A stretch of DNA of 64,000 bases from Bradyrhizobium sp. AT1 (GCF_001590795.1 NZ_JXDL01000001.1:7202134-7266133), one strand, 5' to 3'; shown: positions 32,135-41,643, counted from the stretch's first letter. A program made the numbers and translations. The notes: a model not told the origin generated them from the sequence alone.

Positions 32135-33424
32135 TCAGTCGTCCGTCTCACCGGCCTCGTACAGCGCCTCGCGCCCAATGCGGTCCAGGCATAGCTCGGC
32201 CGTCCAGGGCAGCATCAGCGAGCCGCAGCGGCTGTCGCGATAGATCCGCTCCAGCGGCAGCGAGCGGAGCATGGCCTGGCCGCCGCAGGTGCGGATCGCG
32301 AGCGCCGCGAGCTCATTGGCGCCCTCCATCACTGAGTATTGCGCGGCATAGGCCCGCAACACCTGTTCCTTGCTAGGATTGGCGCAGGCCTCGGTGACGG
32401 CCTGGAACCAGATCCCCTTGATCTGTTCGAGCTTGATCTGCATCTGCGCGACCGCGATCTGCTTGGTCGGATACATCCGCCGCTTGACGGGCGGCATGCC
32501 CGGCACCTCGCCGCGCAGATAGCGCACGGTGAAGTCATAAGCGGCTTGTGCGAGGCCCATATAGGTCGGCGACAGCGTCAGGAACATGTGCGGCCAGCGC
32601 ATCGCGGCCTGGAAGTAGACGCCGCGCGGCATCAGCGCGGAATCCTCCGGCACGAATACGTCTTTGAACAGCAGCGTGCGAGAAACCGTCCCACGCATCC
32701 CGAGCGGGTCCCAGTCACCGACGACGGAGACGCCTTCCGATTTGGCCGATATCGCGAGATAAAGGGTGTTGCGGCGAGATGCTTTCTCGCCTTCCTCGAT
32801 CTCGGTGCAGAGCACGCCGTAATAGTCGGCGTGTCCGGAGAGCGATGCAAAGATCTTCTTGCCGTTGACGATCCAGCCACCCTCGACCGGCTTTGCTTCC
32901 GTGCCGAAGGCAACGCCACCTGCGGCCGCAGCGCCACCCTCGGAGAAGGGTTGTGAATAAATCGCGCCGTCTTCGACGATGCGCTTGTAATGGACAGCCC
33001 GTCGCCGCTCGTGCTCGGCGCGGGTGTCCGCGTCCATGTCTAGGTCGTCGGCGAGCGGGCCCGACCATAGGGTCGAGCAGACGTGCATGTTCCAGGTCAG
33101 CGCGGTCGCGCCGCAATAGCGGCCGATCTCGGCGGCCGCCAACGCATAGGTCTGGTAGTTCGCGCCGAGCCCGCCGTGCTTCTTGGGAACGGCAATGCCG
33201 AGGAGGCCGACGCGATGCAGGTCGCGATAATTCTCGGTCGGAAAGATCGCCTCGCGGTCGTAGGTGGCGGCGCGATCGGCAAACACGCTCTGCCCGATTT
33301 CGCGAGCGCGGGCAATGATGCCGGCCTGCTCCTCGCTCAGGCGGAATGCGACGGGGTCGAAGATCGGTGCATCCAGCGCGACCTTGCCGGTCGTGCCGAT
33401 CGTCTTGCTGACTTGCATGGTCAT
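32135..33424 (-). CDS. Acyl-CoA dehydrogenase
   Basis: A 429-residue flavoprotein: VGLLGIAVPKKHGGLGANYQTYALAAAEIGRYC, substrate/FAD loop YSQPFSEGGAAAAGG, GWIVNGKKIFASLSGHADYYG, DPLGMRGTVSRTLLFKDVFVPED, and C-terminal QYSVMEGANELAALAIRTCGGQAMLRS. The E in VMEGANE is near the usual catalytic position. It would introduce a double bond into a CoA thioester; homologues accompany 2-aminobenzoyl-CoA gene sets. An alternative start is two codons downstream (33418). It lies 12 bp after the hydrolase gene in the same operon. Confidence 0.85.
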   Translation of the reverse strand: MTMQVSKTIGTTGKVALDAPIFDPVAFRLSEEQAGIIARAREIGQSVFADRAATYDREAIFPTENYRDLHRVGLLGIAVPKKHGGLGANYQTYALAAAEIGRYCGATALTWNMHVCSTLWSGPLADDLDMDADTRAEHERRRAVHYKRIVEDGAIYSQPFSEGGAAAAGGVAFGTEAKPVEGGWIVNGKKIFASLSGHADYYGVLCTEIEEGEKASRRNTLYLAISAKSEGVSVVGDWDPLGMRGTVSRTLLFKDVFVPEDSALMPRGVYFQAAMRWPHMFLTLSPTYMGLAQAAYDFTVRYLRGEVPGMPPVKRRMYPTKQIAVAQMQIKLEQIKGIWFQAVTEACANPSKEQVLRAYAAQYSVMEGANELAALAIRTCGGQAMLRSLPLERIYRDSRCGSLMLPWTAELCLDRIGREALYEAGETDD

Positions 33425-33436
33425 CGCGCAGTCACC

Positions 33437-34252
33437 TTACGATTTGGTCGTGACGGAATTCAGGAAGCGGCCGAGCGCCTCGTCGAAGGCATCAGGACGC
33501 TCGAGATTGGCGAGATGGCCGACGTGGGCGAGCTCGACATATTCTGCCCTCGGAATGTAGGTCGCCGTCTTTGCCATCATCGGCGCGGGCGCGTTGTTGT
33601 CCTTGGACCCCGATAGCAACAATGTCGGAACCGAGATGTCCTTGAGCGTGCTGCGTTGGTCGAAGCCGATCAAGGCGAGCATCATGGCGCGATAGCTGGC
33701 TTCAGGCACGCTCGCCATGCATTCGCGCGCAAGCTCCATCCCCTCCGGGTCCGGATCGTCGCCGACCAGCTCCTTCACAAGCGAGGGCGCCAATGACTTC
33801 ATCGTCTCGCCGCGATCGAGCGGGCCGAGCCGCGCTGCGATGAACGATTTCTGCCAATCGCCATCGGCCTTGCCGAAAGCGGGGCTGGTCTGCGCCAGCA
33901 CGACCGCGCGTGCCAATTTCGGGGATTGCGCCAGCCATTTCTGGACGATCATGCCGCCGATGGAGTGACCGACGAGAATGGGTCTGGTTGCACCGAGTTG
34001 CTCGATGAATTGTTGGAGCGCCTCTGCCAGGGCAGTGATGCTGACGCTGGCGAGCGGTGCCGAACCGCCGTAGCCCGGCATGTCCCAAGCGATCGCGTGG
34101 AAGTGGTCGCCGAATGTAGCAAGCTGCCGCCGCCAGGCGCGCGCCGCGCCGCCGATGCCATGCAGGAAGATCAAAGGGATCGCGTTCGGATCGCCCGCGG
34201 CTTCGTAGGCGAAGCGTCCGTCCTTTGTTATCATTGTCACAGGCTGCGACAC
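33437..34252 (-). CDS. Alpha/beta-hydrolase
   Basis: A 271-residue enzyme. The oxyanion strand is IPLIFLHGIGGAARAWRRQL, the nucleophile elbow GHSIGGMIVQKWLA carries the catalytic Ser, the acid lies in LLLSGSKDNNAP, and the His in LAHVGHLANLERPDAFDE. It resembles 3-oxoadipate enol-lactonase and ring-hydrolase enzymes. It heads the leftward operon, and an operator-like site lies about 60 bp upstream. In CoA-dependent anthranilate gene sets a hydrolase or thioesterase is often present, possibly for ring opening of the non-aromatic CoA intermediate or for release of CoA; which one cannot be decided here. Confidence 0.85.
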   Translation of the reverse strand: MSQPVTMITKDGRFAYEAAGDPNAIPLIFLHGIGGAARAWRRQLATFGDHFHAIAWDMPGYGGSAPLASVSITALAEALQQFIEQLGATRPILVGHSIGGMIVQKWLAQSPKLARAVVLAQTSPAFGKADGDWQKSFIAARLGPLDRGETMKSLAPSLVKELVGDDPDPEGMELARECMASVPEASYRAMMLALIGFDQRSTLKDISVPTLLLSGSKDNNAPAPMMAKTATYIPRAEYVELAHVGHLANLERPDAFDEALGRFLNSVTTKS

Positions 34253-34313
34253 GCGACATCCTTCTGCTGGGCCTGTTGATGCTAACAGGCCTTTCGGCGA
34301 TGGGAAGCAATAA

Positions 34314-34327
34314 TTTTATACTTAAAG
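34314..34327. promoter_or_regulatory. MarR-type operator candidate 1
   Basis: TTTTATACTTAAAG is a diverged copy of the TTTTAAGCCTAAAA near-palindrome. It lies about 60 bp upstream of the leftward hydrolase gene, in the divergent spacer with the SDR gene. Confidence 0.5.
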
Positions 34328-34392
34328 CAATTTCCGGGCCGGGTTTCGTGCTGCGGCATTCGCGAGCGGTGAGCGGCGCCTTTATTGCAAAA

Positions 34393-34408
34393 ATTTGAAG
34401 GTTAAAAT
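34393..34408. promoter_or_regulatory. MarR-type operator candidate 2
   Basis: ATTTGAAGGTTAAAAT lies 40 bp before the ATG of the SDR gene. With candidate 1 it gives each divergent unit its own site. Confidence 0.6.
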
Positions 34409-34448
34409 ATATCGGATGCACGTTCCGCAGATCTGAGGGAGCCCGCGC

Positions 34449-35210
34449 ATGTCCGGATTGCCGCATTCGCCGCACGCGCTGGTGACCGGTGGCGGTCGCG
34501 GCATTGGCCGCGCGATCGCGGCGGCTCTCGTCGACGCCGGCGCCACCGTGACGATCGTCGGCCGCAATGGTGCGGTCCTTGACGAGGCCGTCAAGGCGGG
34601 CAACGCGCATTTTGGCGCTGTCGCCGACGTCGCGAACGAGGCCGCTCTCAAATCCGCCATCGCCGAGGCCCATGCGCGCAAGCCGATTGATATTCTGATC
34701 GCGAATGCGGGCAGCGCTGAATCTGCGCCATTCGCAAAATCGGACAGCGCCCTGTTCACGCGCATGATGGACATCAACTTCATGGGCGTGGTCCATGCCA
34801 TCCACGGCGTGCTGCCGGGCATGAAGGATCGCCCTTATGGCCGCATCGTCGTGATTGCGTCGACCGCGGGGCTCAAAGGCTATGCCTATGTCAGCGCGTA
34901 TACGGCAGCCAAGCACGCAGCCGTTGGTCTGGTTCGTTCACTTGCCCTCGAGCTGGCGGGCAGCAACGTGACCGTGAATGCGGTGTGCCCGGGCTTCACT
35001 GACACCGACCTCGTCGCCGGCAGTATCGACAACATCATGAAGAAGACGGGGCGAAGTCGTGAGCAGGCTATCGCCGAGCTTGCCAAGCACAACCCGCAGG
35101 GACGCCTGATCTCGCCAGAAGAGGTGGCGGACGCCGTGCTTTGGCTGTGCGGGCAGGGAGCCGGCGCCATCACCGGACAGGCCATCGCAGTCGCAGGCGG
35201 CGAAATCTAG
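34449..35210 (+). CDS. Short-chain dehydrogenase/reductase
   Basis: A 253-residue classical SDR: cofactor motif ALVTGGGRGIGRAIAAAL, IANAGSAESA (NAG), catalytic Ser in IVVIASTAGLKG, YTAAKHA (Y-x-x-x-K), and VCPGFTDTDLV. It would act as an NAD(P)-dependent 3-hydroxyacyl-CoA dehydrogenase or ring-hydroxyl dehydrogenase in the beta-oxidation-like part of the pathway. It is divergent from the hydrolase operon and 31 bp upstream of the enoyl-CoA hydratase gene, with which it forms an operon. Confidence 0.9.
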   Translation: MSGLPHSPHALVTGGGRGIGRAIAAALVDAGATVTIVGRNGAVLDEAVKAGNAHFGAVADVANEAALKSAIAEAHARKPIDILIANAGSAESAPFAKSDSALFTRMMDINFMGVVHAIHGVLPGMKDRPYGRIVVIASTAGLKGYAYVSAYTAAKHAAVGLVRSLALELAGSNVTVNAVCPGFTDTDLVAGSIDNIMKKTGRSREQAIAELAKHNPQGRLISPEEVADAVLWLCGQGAGAITGQAIAVAGGEI

Positions 35211-35241
35211 CGGCGCAGAACAAAGACACCAAGGAGATCGC

Positions 35242-36078
35242 ATGAGCAGACCAGTCAATCCCGTCACCGTGCCGCTCGCGGACTATTCGCCGCAGCACTT
35301 CTTGCTGGCCGTGGTCGACGGCGTTGCCACCGTGACGCTCAATCGGCCCGAACGAAAGAATCCGCTGACATTCGAGAGCTATCGGGAGCTCACCGACTTC
35401 TTCCGCGCCTGCGCGTTTGACGACGAGGTCAAGTCCATCGTCGTCACCGGCGCCGGTGGTAATTTCTCGTCCGGCGGGGATGTATTCGAGATCATTGGCC
35501 CGTTGGTGAAGATGGATACCAAGGGGCTGACCGCCTTCACGCGGATGACCGGCGACCTCGTCAAGGCGATGCGGGCCTGCCCGCAGCCGATCGTGGCGGC
35601 CGTCGAGGGCATCTGCGCCGGGGCCGGTGCGATCGTCGCCATGGCCTCCGACATGCGCCTTGCCGCGAGCGGGGCCAAGGTGGCCTTTCTCTTCAATAAG
35701 GTGGGGCTGGCGGGCTGCGACATGGGCGCCTGCGCGATCCTGCCGCGGATCATCGGGCAGTCCCGCGCCTCCGAGTTGCTCTACACCGGCCGTTTCATGA
35801 CCGCGGAGGAGGGCGAGCGCTGGGGCTTTTTCAGCCGTATCGTCACCCCCGAGCAGGTGCTGCCCCAGGCGCAGCTGCTGGCCAAGCAGATCGCGCAAGG
35901 GCCGACCTTCGCCAACACCATGACCAAGCGGATGCTGGCCATGGAATGGGCGATGTCGGTGGAGGAGGCGATCGAAGCGGAGGCTGTTGCCCAGGCCCTG
36001 TGCATGACGACGGCCGATTTCGCGCGTGCCTTCGAGGCCTTCGCGAACAAGGTCAAGCCGGTCTTCAGGGGCGATTAA
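35242..36078 (+). CDS. Enoyl-CoA hydratase/isomerase (crotonase family)
   Basis: A 278-residue crotonase: VATVTLNRPERKNPLTFESY, oxyanion block GAGGNFSSGGDVFE, IVAAVEGICAGAGAIVAMASDMRLA, FLFNKVGLAGCDMGACAILPRIIG, and ELLYTGRFMTAEEGERWGFF. It would hydrate the unsaturated CoA intermediate formed after dearomatisation. AAGGAG precedes the ATG. It is followed by an operator-like site and the monooxygenase/reductase gene. Close homologues are part of 2-aminobenzoyl-CoA gene sets. Confidence 0.9.
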   Translation: MSRPVNPVTVPLADYSPQHFLLAVVDGVATVTLNRPERKNPLTFESYRELTDFFRACAFDDEVKSIVVTGAGGNFSSGGDVFEIIGPLVKMDTKGLTAFTRMTGDLVKAMRACPQPIVAAVEGICAGAGAIVAMASDMRLAASGAKVAFLFNKVGLAGCDMGACAILPRIIGQSRASELLYTGRFMTAEEGERWGFFSRIVTPEQVLPQAQLLAKQIAQGPTFANTMTKRMLAMEWAMSVEEAIEAEAVAQALCMTTADFARAFEAFANKVKPVFRGD

Positions 36079-36126
36079 GCCGGCTTTTCGGCTGGCCTCG
36101 CCTGCAACGGGGACTTGCGCGAAATT

Positions 36127-36142
36127 ATTTTAGGCTTAAAAT
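36127..36142. promoter_or_regulatory. MarR-type operator candidate 3
   Basis: ATTTTAGGCTTAAAAT is one of the best copies, with TTTTA/TAAAA arms. It lies 35 bp before the ATG of the 2-aminobenzoyl-CoA monooxygenase/reductase gene. Confidence 0.65.
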
Positions 36143-36176
36143 AGTTTTCGTGGCCGGTTGAATTGGCGAGGCTCCC

Positions 36177-38528
36177 ATGAAAGTCGCGATCATCGGTGGT
36201 GGACCTGCGGGTCTCTACGCTGCGATCCTGCTCAAAAAGCAGCGCCCCGGCGCCGACATCACCGTGTATGAGCGCAACCGGGCCGACGACACGTTCGGCT
36301 TCGGCGTGGTGTTCTCCGATGCCACGCTGGACAATTTTGAAAAGCACGATCTGCCGAGCTATCGCCGCATCACCCAGGAGTTCGCGTACTGGGACGATAT
36401 CGCCGTGCATTTCCGCGGCACGGTGCATCGGGTCGGCGGTAACGGCTTTTGCGGCTGCTCGCGGCAGAAGTTGCTGCTGATCTTGCAGGAGCGGGCGCGC
36501 GAGCTTGGCGTCGTCCTGCATTTCGAAGCCGACGTGGACGATGAATCCCGCTTCGCTGATGCCGATCTCATCCTGCTCGCGGACGGCATCAACAGCCGCT
36601 TTCGCGAAAAGTATGTCGAGCACTTCCAGCCGGAAGTCGATCTGCGCACCAACAAATTCGCCTGGATGGGCTCGACCAGGCCGCTCGACGCCTTCACCTT
36701 CATCTTCCAGGAGACCGAGTGGGGTCCGTTCATCGCCCACGCCTATCAATACGAGGCCGGACACTCGACCTGGATTTTCGAGACCGATCCCCAGACCTTC
36801 GAGCGGGCAGGACTGACCGGGCTGAACGAGACGCAGTCCGCCGCGCGGATGTCCGAGATTTTTGGCTGGTTTCTCGATGGGCACAAGCTGCTCACCAACC
36901 GCTCGATGTGGCGCAATTTCCCGATGATCCGCAGCAAGCGCTGGGTCAAGGACAATATGGTGCTGCTTGGCGATGCCAAGGCAAGCGCGCATTTTTCGAT
37001 CGGCTCCGGCACCAAGCTCGCTATGGAGGACGCCATTGCGCTTGCCGAAGCGATGGAAAAAGCTCCCAGCATCAAGGCGGCGCTCGATGTCTACGAGCAC
37101 GGCCGCCGCGAGGAGGTCGAGAAGACCCAGCACGCCGCCGACGTCTCGCTGGTCTGGTTCGAGCACGTCGATCGCTTCTGGGATTTCGACCCGGTGCAGT
37201 TCGCCTTCGGGGTGATGACGCGCTCGAAGGCGATCACCTATGATAATCTCAAACTGCGCGCGCCCGATTTCGTGGCCGAAGTCGAGAAGTCATTTGCCAA
37301 ACAGGTTCGCGACAACGGCTTCGACGTCGATACACAAAAGCCGGCGGTGCCGCTGTTCCAGCCGTTCCGGCTGCGCGAGATGGAGATTGCCAACCGCGCC
37401 GTGATGTCACCGATGTGCATGTACTCGGCGAAGGAAGGCGTGCCGACCGACTTCCACCTTGTCCACTACGGCTCGCGTGCGGTCGGCGGTGCCGGCCTGA
37501 TCTTCACGGAGATGACCTGTGTCAGCCGCGAGGCCCGCATCACGCCCGGCTGCGCGGGCCTGTGGAACGACGAGCAGGAGGCCGCCTGGCGGCGCATCGT
37601 GGATTTCGTCCACGGCAATTCGGCTGCCAAGATCTGCCTGCAACTCGGCCACGCCGGCCGCAAGGGTGCGACCAAGCTGATGTGGGACGGCATCGATCGT
37701 CCGCTGGACGAAGGCGGTTGGGACGTGGTCTCGGCTTCCCCGCTGCCCTATTTCCCCGACAGCCAAGTGCCGCGCGAGCTCGACCGCGCCGGCATGAACA
37801 CGGTGAGGGACGCTTTCGTTGCGGCGGCCGAGCGCGGCGAGCGCTGCGGCTTCGACATGCTGGAGCTGCACTGCGCCCACGGCTATCTGCTCGCAAGCTT
37901 CATTTCGCCACTGACGAACACCCGGACCGACGCGTATGGCGGCTCGCTCGAAAACCGTCTGCGGTTCCCGCTCGAGATCTTCGAAGCGCTCCGCGCGGTG
38001 TGGCCATCGCACAAGCCGATGTCGGTGCGCATCTCCGCGACCGATTGGGCGGAAGGTGGAATCAATGGCGACGACGCGGTGACAATCGCGCGCGCCTTTG
38101 CTGAGGCGGGTGTCGATCTCGTCGACGTCTCGACCGGCCAGACCGTGCGGGATGCGCAGCCGATCTACGGCCGCATGTTCCAGACGCCGTTCTCGGATCA
38201 GGTCCGCAACGAGGCGCGCGTGGCCACGATGTGCGTCGGCAACATCACGACAGCGGACCAGGCCAACACCATCCTGGCCGCCGGCCGGGCAGACCTCGTC
38301 GCCCTCGGCCGGCCGCATCTGGTCGATCCGTTCTTCACCATGAAGGCGGCGGCCTGGTACGGGGCGGAGAACGCGTTCTGCCCGCCGCAATATCTGCCCG
38401 GAAAGGATCAGATCTTCCGCAACAGCGTGCGCGACCGGCTGGACCTGGACGAGCTGCGAATTAAGGCTAAGCCCAAGACCCGGGCCGAGCTCAAGGCGGA
38501 GGCGACAAAGCCGCTTGCGGCGGAGTGA
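36177..38528 (+). CDS. 2-aminobenzoyl-CoA monooxygenase/reductase (salicylyl-CoA 5-hydroxylase-like)
   Basis: A 783-residue two-domain flavoenzyme. Residues 1-385 are a class A monooxygenase (VAIIGGGPAGLYAAILLKK, DLILLADGINSRFREKY, NMVLLGDAKASAHFSIGSGTKLAMEDAIALAE). Residues about 395-770 are an old-yellow-enzyme reductase (PLFQPFRLREMEIANRAVMSPMCMY, CLQLGHAGRKG, HCAHGYLLASFISPLTNTRTDAYGGSLENR, GRADLVALGRPHL). This fusion is known for the anthranilate enzyme of Azoarcus and for salicylyl-CoA 5-hydroxylase. It hydroxylates and then reduces 2-aminobenzoyl-CoA to a non-aromatic product. The neighbouring ligase and RidA genes favour anthranilate over salicylate. It has its own operator-like site 35 bp upstream. 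Confidence 0.9.
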   Translation: MKVAIIGGGPAGLYAAILLKKQRPGADITVYERNRADDTFGFGVVFSDATLDNFEKHDLPSYRRITQEFAYWDDIAVHFRGTVHRVGGNGFCGCSRQKLLLILQERARELGVVLHFEADVDDESRFADADLILLADGINSRFREKYVEHFQPEVDLRTNKFAWMGSTRPLDAFTFIFQETEWGPFIAHAYQYEAGHSTWIFETDPQTFERAGLTGLNETQSAARMSEIFGWFLDGHKLLTNRSMWRNFPMIRSKRWVKDNMVLLGDAKASAHFSIGSGTKLAMEDAIALAEAMEKAPSIKAALDVYEHGRREEVEKTQHAADVSLVWFEHVDRFWDFDPVQFAFGVMTRSKAITYDNLKLRAPDFVAEVEKSFAKQVRDNGFDVDTQKPAVPLFQPFRLREMEIANRAVMSPMCMYSAKEGVPTDFHLVHYGSRAVGGAGLIFTEMTCVSREARITPGCAGLWNDEQEAAWRRIVDFVHGNSAAKICLQLGHAGRKGATKLMWDGIDRPLDEGGWDVVSASPLPYFPDSQVPRELDRAGMNTVRDAFVAAAERGERCGFDMLELHCAHGYLLASFISPLTNTRTDAYGGSLENRLRFPLEIFEALRAVWPSHKPMSVRISATDWAEGGINGDDAVTIARAFAEAGVDLVDVSTGQTVRDAQPIYGRMFQTPFSDQVRNEARVATMCVGNITTADQANTILAAGRADLVALGRPHLVDPFFTMKAAAWYGAENAFCPPQYLPGKDQIFRNSVRDRLDLDELRIKAKPKTRAELKAEATKPLAAE

Positions 38529-38579
38529 CCGCCCGTGCGACGTTAACCCATTGCCTGTGTTTCGAGTGGAGTAAGGGCG

Positions 38580-39830
38580 ATGAAGGCGATTATCGTCGGT
38601 GGCGGTATCGGTGGTCTCACCACGGCATTGATGCTGCGCTCGCGCGGCCTCGACTGTGAGATCTTCGAGCAGGCCGACACCATTCGGGAGCTCGGGGTCG
38701 GCATCAACACGCTGCCGCATGCCATGCGGGAGCTCGCCGGATTGGGCTTGCTTCAGAAGCTCGACGACGTCGCGATCCGTACGGATCAGCTCTATTATCT
38801 CAATCGCCACGGCCAGGAGGTCTGGCGCGAAGCCCGCGGCATCGACGCCGGCCACGACGTGCCGCAATTCTCGATCCATCGTGGCCGTCTCCAGAGCGTC
38901 ATCCATCGTGCCGTCGAGGAGCGGCTTGGAGCGGACGCCATTCACACCGGCTGCCGGCTCGGCGCCTTCACGCAGGACGAGGGCGGCGTCACCGCTTACT
39001 TCTTCGATCGCGCCGGCGCGCATATCCACACCGCGCGCGGTGATATCCTGATCGGTGCCGACGGCATCCATTCCCGCGTTCGCGATACGCTGTTCCCGAA
39101 CGAGGGGCCGCCATGCTGGAACGGCCTGATGCTGTGGCGCGGTGCGCGCGACTGGCCGCTGTTTTTGACCGGGAAGTCGATGATTGTGGCCGGTGGCCTC
39201 CATGCCAAGGTGGTGATCTATCCGATCGCGGAAGGATCGAGCCCGGCGAGCCGCCTGACCAATTGGGCCGTGCTGGTGAAGGTCGGCGAGGGCAATGCGC
39301 CGCCGCCACGGAAAGAAGACTGGTCGCGGCCGGGCCGCCGCGAAGAGTTGATGCCCCATGTCGCGCGCTTCTCAATTCCCCATATCGACGTCAAGAGCCT
39401 GATCTCGGCCACGCCAGAATTCTACGAATATCCGACCTGCGACCGCGATCCCTTGCCCTATTGGTCATCCGGACGCGTGACGCTGCTCGGGGATGCCGCA
39501 CATCCCATGTATCCGGTCGGCTCCAATGGCGCCTCGCAGGCCATCCTCGATGCGCGCTGCCTTGCCGATGCGTTGGTGCGCGCCGAGCATCCGCGCCAGG
39601 CGTTGCTCGAATACGAGAAGAAGCGCCTGCCGATGACGGCCGATATCGTGCGTTCCAACCGGCGCGGCGGTCCCGAGGGCGTCATCGATGCCGTCGAGCA
39701 GCTCGCCCCTGATGGTTTCGACAATGTCGACAACGTGCTGAGCTATTCCCAGCGCGAGGCCATCGTGCGCGGCTATGCCACCAAGGCGGGCTTTGCCGCC
39801 GTCCCGGGCCTTGCGGCCGTGCGGGCCTGA
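38580..39830 (+). CDS. FAD-dependent monooxygenase (PhzS-like)
   Basis: A 416-residue class A flavoprotein: AIIVGGGIGGLTTALMLRSRGLDCEIFEQ, DILIGADGIHSRVRDTLF (DG motif) and RVTLLGDAAHPMYPVGSNGASQAILDA (GD motif). The blocks around LGVGINTLPHAMRELAGLGLL and NGLMLWRGARDWPLFLTG match the PhzS/flavin-dependent oxidoreductase group. It would hydroxylate an aromatic carboxylate or heterocycle. It follows the fusion enzyme by 51 bp and is probably co-transcribed; a role on the same pathway or as a feeder reaction is inferred. Confidence 0.85.
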   Translation: MKAIIVGGGIGGLTTALMLRSRGLDCEIFEQADTIRELGVGINTLPHAMRELAGLGLLQKLDDVAIRTDQLYYLNRHGQEVWREARGIDAGHDVPQFSIHRGRLQSVIHRAVEERLGADAIHTGCRLGAFTQDEGGVTAYFFDRAGAHIHTARGDILIGADGIHSRVRDTLFPNEGPPCWNGLMLWRGARDWPLFLTGKSMIVAGGLHAKVVIYPIAEGSSPASRLTNWAVLVKVGEGNAPPPRKEDWSRPGRREELMPHVARFSIPHIDVKSLISATPEFYEYPTCDRDPLPYWSSGRVTLLGDAAHPMYPVGSNGASQAILDARCLADALVRAEHPRQALLEYEKKRLPMTADIVRSNRRGGPEGVIDAVEQLAPDGFDNVDNVLSYSQREAIVRGYATKAGFAAVPGLAAVRA

Positions 39831-39837
39831 GCAGCCG

Positions 39838-40296
39838 CTAGCCGGCGCCGGGAGGCGGCGGCAGGAAGTGGATGTTGAACTCGGCCGCCATTGCCACCAC
39901 GTCCTCCGGCTTCTGCTCCTTCATGTTGTGAAGGCCCCAGAACAGGTCGAACAGTTTTTTGGTCGGTGAGACCCAGAACAGCACTTTTGCGGTCCGCTCC
40001 GACTTGTTGAAGATGCCGTGCGGCACACCCATGCCGAGGCGGATCAGGTCGCCGGCGGTTGCCTGCGCCTCCGAATTGCCCAGCACGAAATCGAGCTTGC
40101 CCTCCAGCATATAGAGATACTCATCCTGGTCGGGATGGATGTGCGGCGGCACGAACGTGCCGGGCGGCAAGGTCGCATGCCATGAGAAGCTGTGCTCGGT
40201 CTTGCTCTTCGGCACGTAGGTCTGGCCGAGGATGTTCCAGGAAATCCCCTGAATGCCCTCATTGGCGCGCGTGATGCCGGTGATTTCACTGCTCAT
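39838..40296 (-). CDS. Single-domain cupin
   Basis: A 152-residue protein with both cupin motifs: PPGTFVPPHIHPDQDEYLYMLEGKLDF (His, His, Glu ligands) and AGDLIRLGMGVPHGIFNKSE (His). A C-terminal helical extension, KLFDLFWGLHNMKEQKPEDVV, follows. It could be a metal-dependent quercetinase-like oxygenase, isomerase or a binding protein. GGAGG lies upstream of the ATG. It follows the LivK-like binding-protein gene by 30 bp in the same direction. Confidence 0.85.
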   Translation of the reverse strand: MSSEITGITRANEGIQGISWNILGQTYVPKSKTEHSFSWHATLPPGTFVPPHIHPDQDEYLYMLEGKLDFVLGNSEAQATAGDLIRLGMGVPHGIFNKSERTAKVLFWVSPTKKLFDLFWGLHNMKEQKPEDVVAMAAEFNIHFLPPPPGAG

Positions 40297-40326
40297 TGAA
40301 GTCCTCCCTTAACGCGACGCGCGGCT

Positions 40327-41502
40327 TTAGTTCGCCGCCTTGCAATCCTTGGCGTAGCGGTCGCCATAGTTCTCGAACACCTTCTGCACGATCTCGGTCT
40401 GGAACTTGCCGTCGGGACGCTTGGCGACCTTGGTCAGGTAAAAATCCTGGATCGGATAGCCGTTGGTGTTGAACTTGAAGGCGCCGCGCAGGGAGGTGAA
40501 GTCGGCTTTCTTCAGCGCGCCCCGGACGGCGTCCTTGTCCGAGAGGTCGCCCTTCACGGCCTTAACCGCGCTGTCGATCAGCATCGCAGCGTCATAGGCC
40601 TGGAAGGCGTAGGTGCCGGGCACGACGTTGTAGGCGGCTTCATAGGAAGCGACGAACTTCTTGTTCTGGGGATTGTCGAGATTGGGCGCCCAGTTGGCGC
40701 CGCCGAACATGCCGACGGCTGCATCCTGCTGCGCCGGCAGGGTCGATTCATCCACCGTGAATGCCGAGAGCACCGGGATGCTGTCGGCAAGGCCGGCCTG
40801 CCGGTATTGCTTGACGAGATTGACGCCGAGGCCGCCCGGCATGAACGTGAACAGAGCATCGGGCTTCTGCGAGGAAATCTTGGACAGCTCCGGCTGGAAA
40901 TCCAGCGTGTTCAGCGGCATGTAGGATTCTTCTACGATCTCGCCCTTGTAGTCGAGCTTGAAGCCCGCCACCGAATCCTTGCCGGCCTGATAGTTCGGCA
41001 CCATCAGGTACATCCGCTTGTAGCCCCGATCCTGCGCGACCTTGCCGAGGATCTCGTGCACCTGGTCGTTCTGATACGAGGTCACGTAGAAGAACGGATT
41101 ACAGTCCTTGCCGGCGAACGTCGACGGACCCGCGTTGGGGCTGATCAGGAAAGTTTTCGATTCCGTCACCGGCCGGTGGATCGCCTGCAGGATGTTGGAG
41201 AAGATCGGGCCGATCACGAAATCGACTTTGTCGCGCTCCAGAAGCCCCTTGACCTTGGTCACCGCCGCATCCGGCTTGAGTTCATCGTCGACCACGACGA
41301 CCTCGACATCGCGGCCGCCCATCTTGCTGCCGAGATCCTTCACCGCCAGCGCAAAGCCGTCGCGAACCTGTTGGCCGAGCGCGGCTGCGGGCCCCGACAG
41401 GGTCACGATCACGCCCAGCTTGATCTTCTCCTCGGCGAGGGCAGGGGTCACCGCGGTGCCGAGCAGCACGGCGGCTGCGGCCAAGGTCATTTGCGTCTTC
41501 AT
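40327..41502 (-). CDS. LivK-type ABC transporter binding protein
   Basis: A 391-residue periplasmic binding protein. Its signal peptide is MKTQMTLAAAAVLLGTAVTP..ALA and the mature start EEKIKLGVIVTLSGPAAALGQQVRDGFALAV is typical of branched-chain amino-acid/aromatic-acid receptors. Later blocks are VDFVIGPIFSNILQAIHRPV, FYVTSYQNDQVHEILG and TYAFQAYDAAMLIDSAVKAV. The ATG at 41502 follows GAGGGACAGATC. Cognate LivFGHM genes are not in the window, so it may use a permease encoded elsewhere. Its divergent partner is the MarR gene, with two operator-like sites between. Confidence 0.9.
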   Translation of the reverse strand: MKTQMTLAAAAVLLGTAVTPALAEEKIKLGVIVTLSGPAAALGQQVRDGFALAVKDLGSKMGGRDVEVVVVDDELKPDAAVTKVKGLLERDKVDFVIGPIFSNILQAIHRPVTESKTFLISPNAGPSTFAGKDCNPFFYVTSYQNDQVHEILGKVAQDRGYKRMYLMVPNYQAGKDSVAGFKLDYKGEIVEESYMPLNTLDFQPELSKISSQKPDALFTFMPGGLGVNLVKQYRQAGLADSIPVLSAFTVDESTLPAQQDAAVGMFGGANWAPNLDNPQNKKFVASYEAAYNVVPGTYAFQAYDAAMLIDSAVKAVKGDLSDKDAVRGALKKADFTSLRGAFKFNTNGYPIQDFYLTKVAKRPDGKFQTEIVQKVFENYGDRYAKDCKAAN

Positions 41503-41643
41503 GATCTGTCCCTCGTGACTGTCGGCGAGCGTTGCAGGCCGCGTACTCCAATCCAAGCTTATGCCGATGATGGCCGCCGCGGCAAGCAAGCTCAAGGCGT
41601 CGCCATCCGAGCGGTCAGCATGCATGCAAGCGGCGCGCCAATT

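Noticed and set aside
37407..39359. 650-residue antisense open frame
   Set aside because: It is antisense to two clear flavoenzymes with intact motifs. Its His/Arg/Gly-rich composition is typical of a shadow frame in GC-rich DNA.
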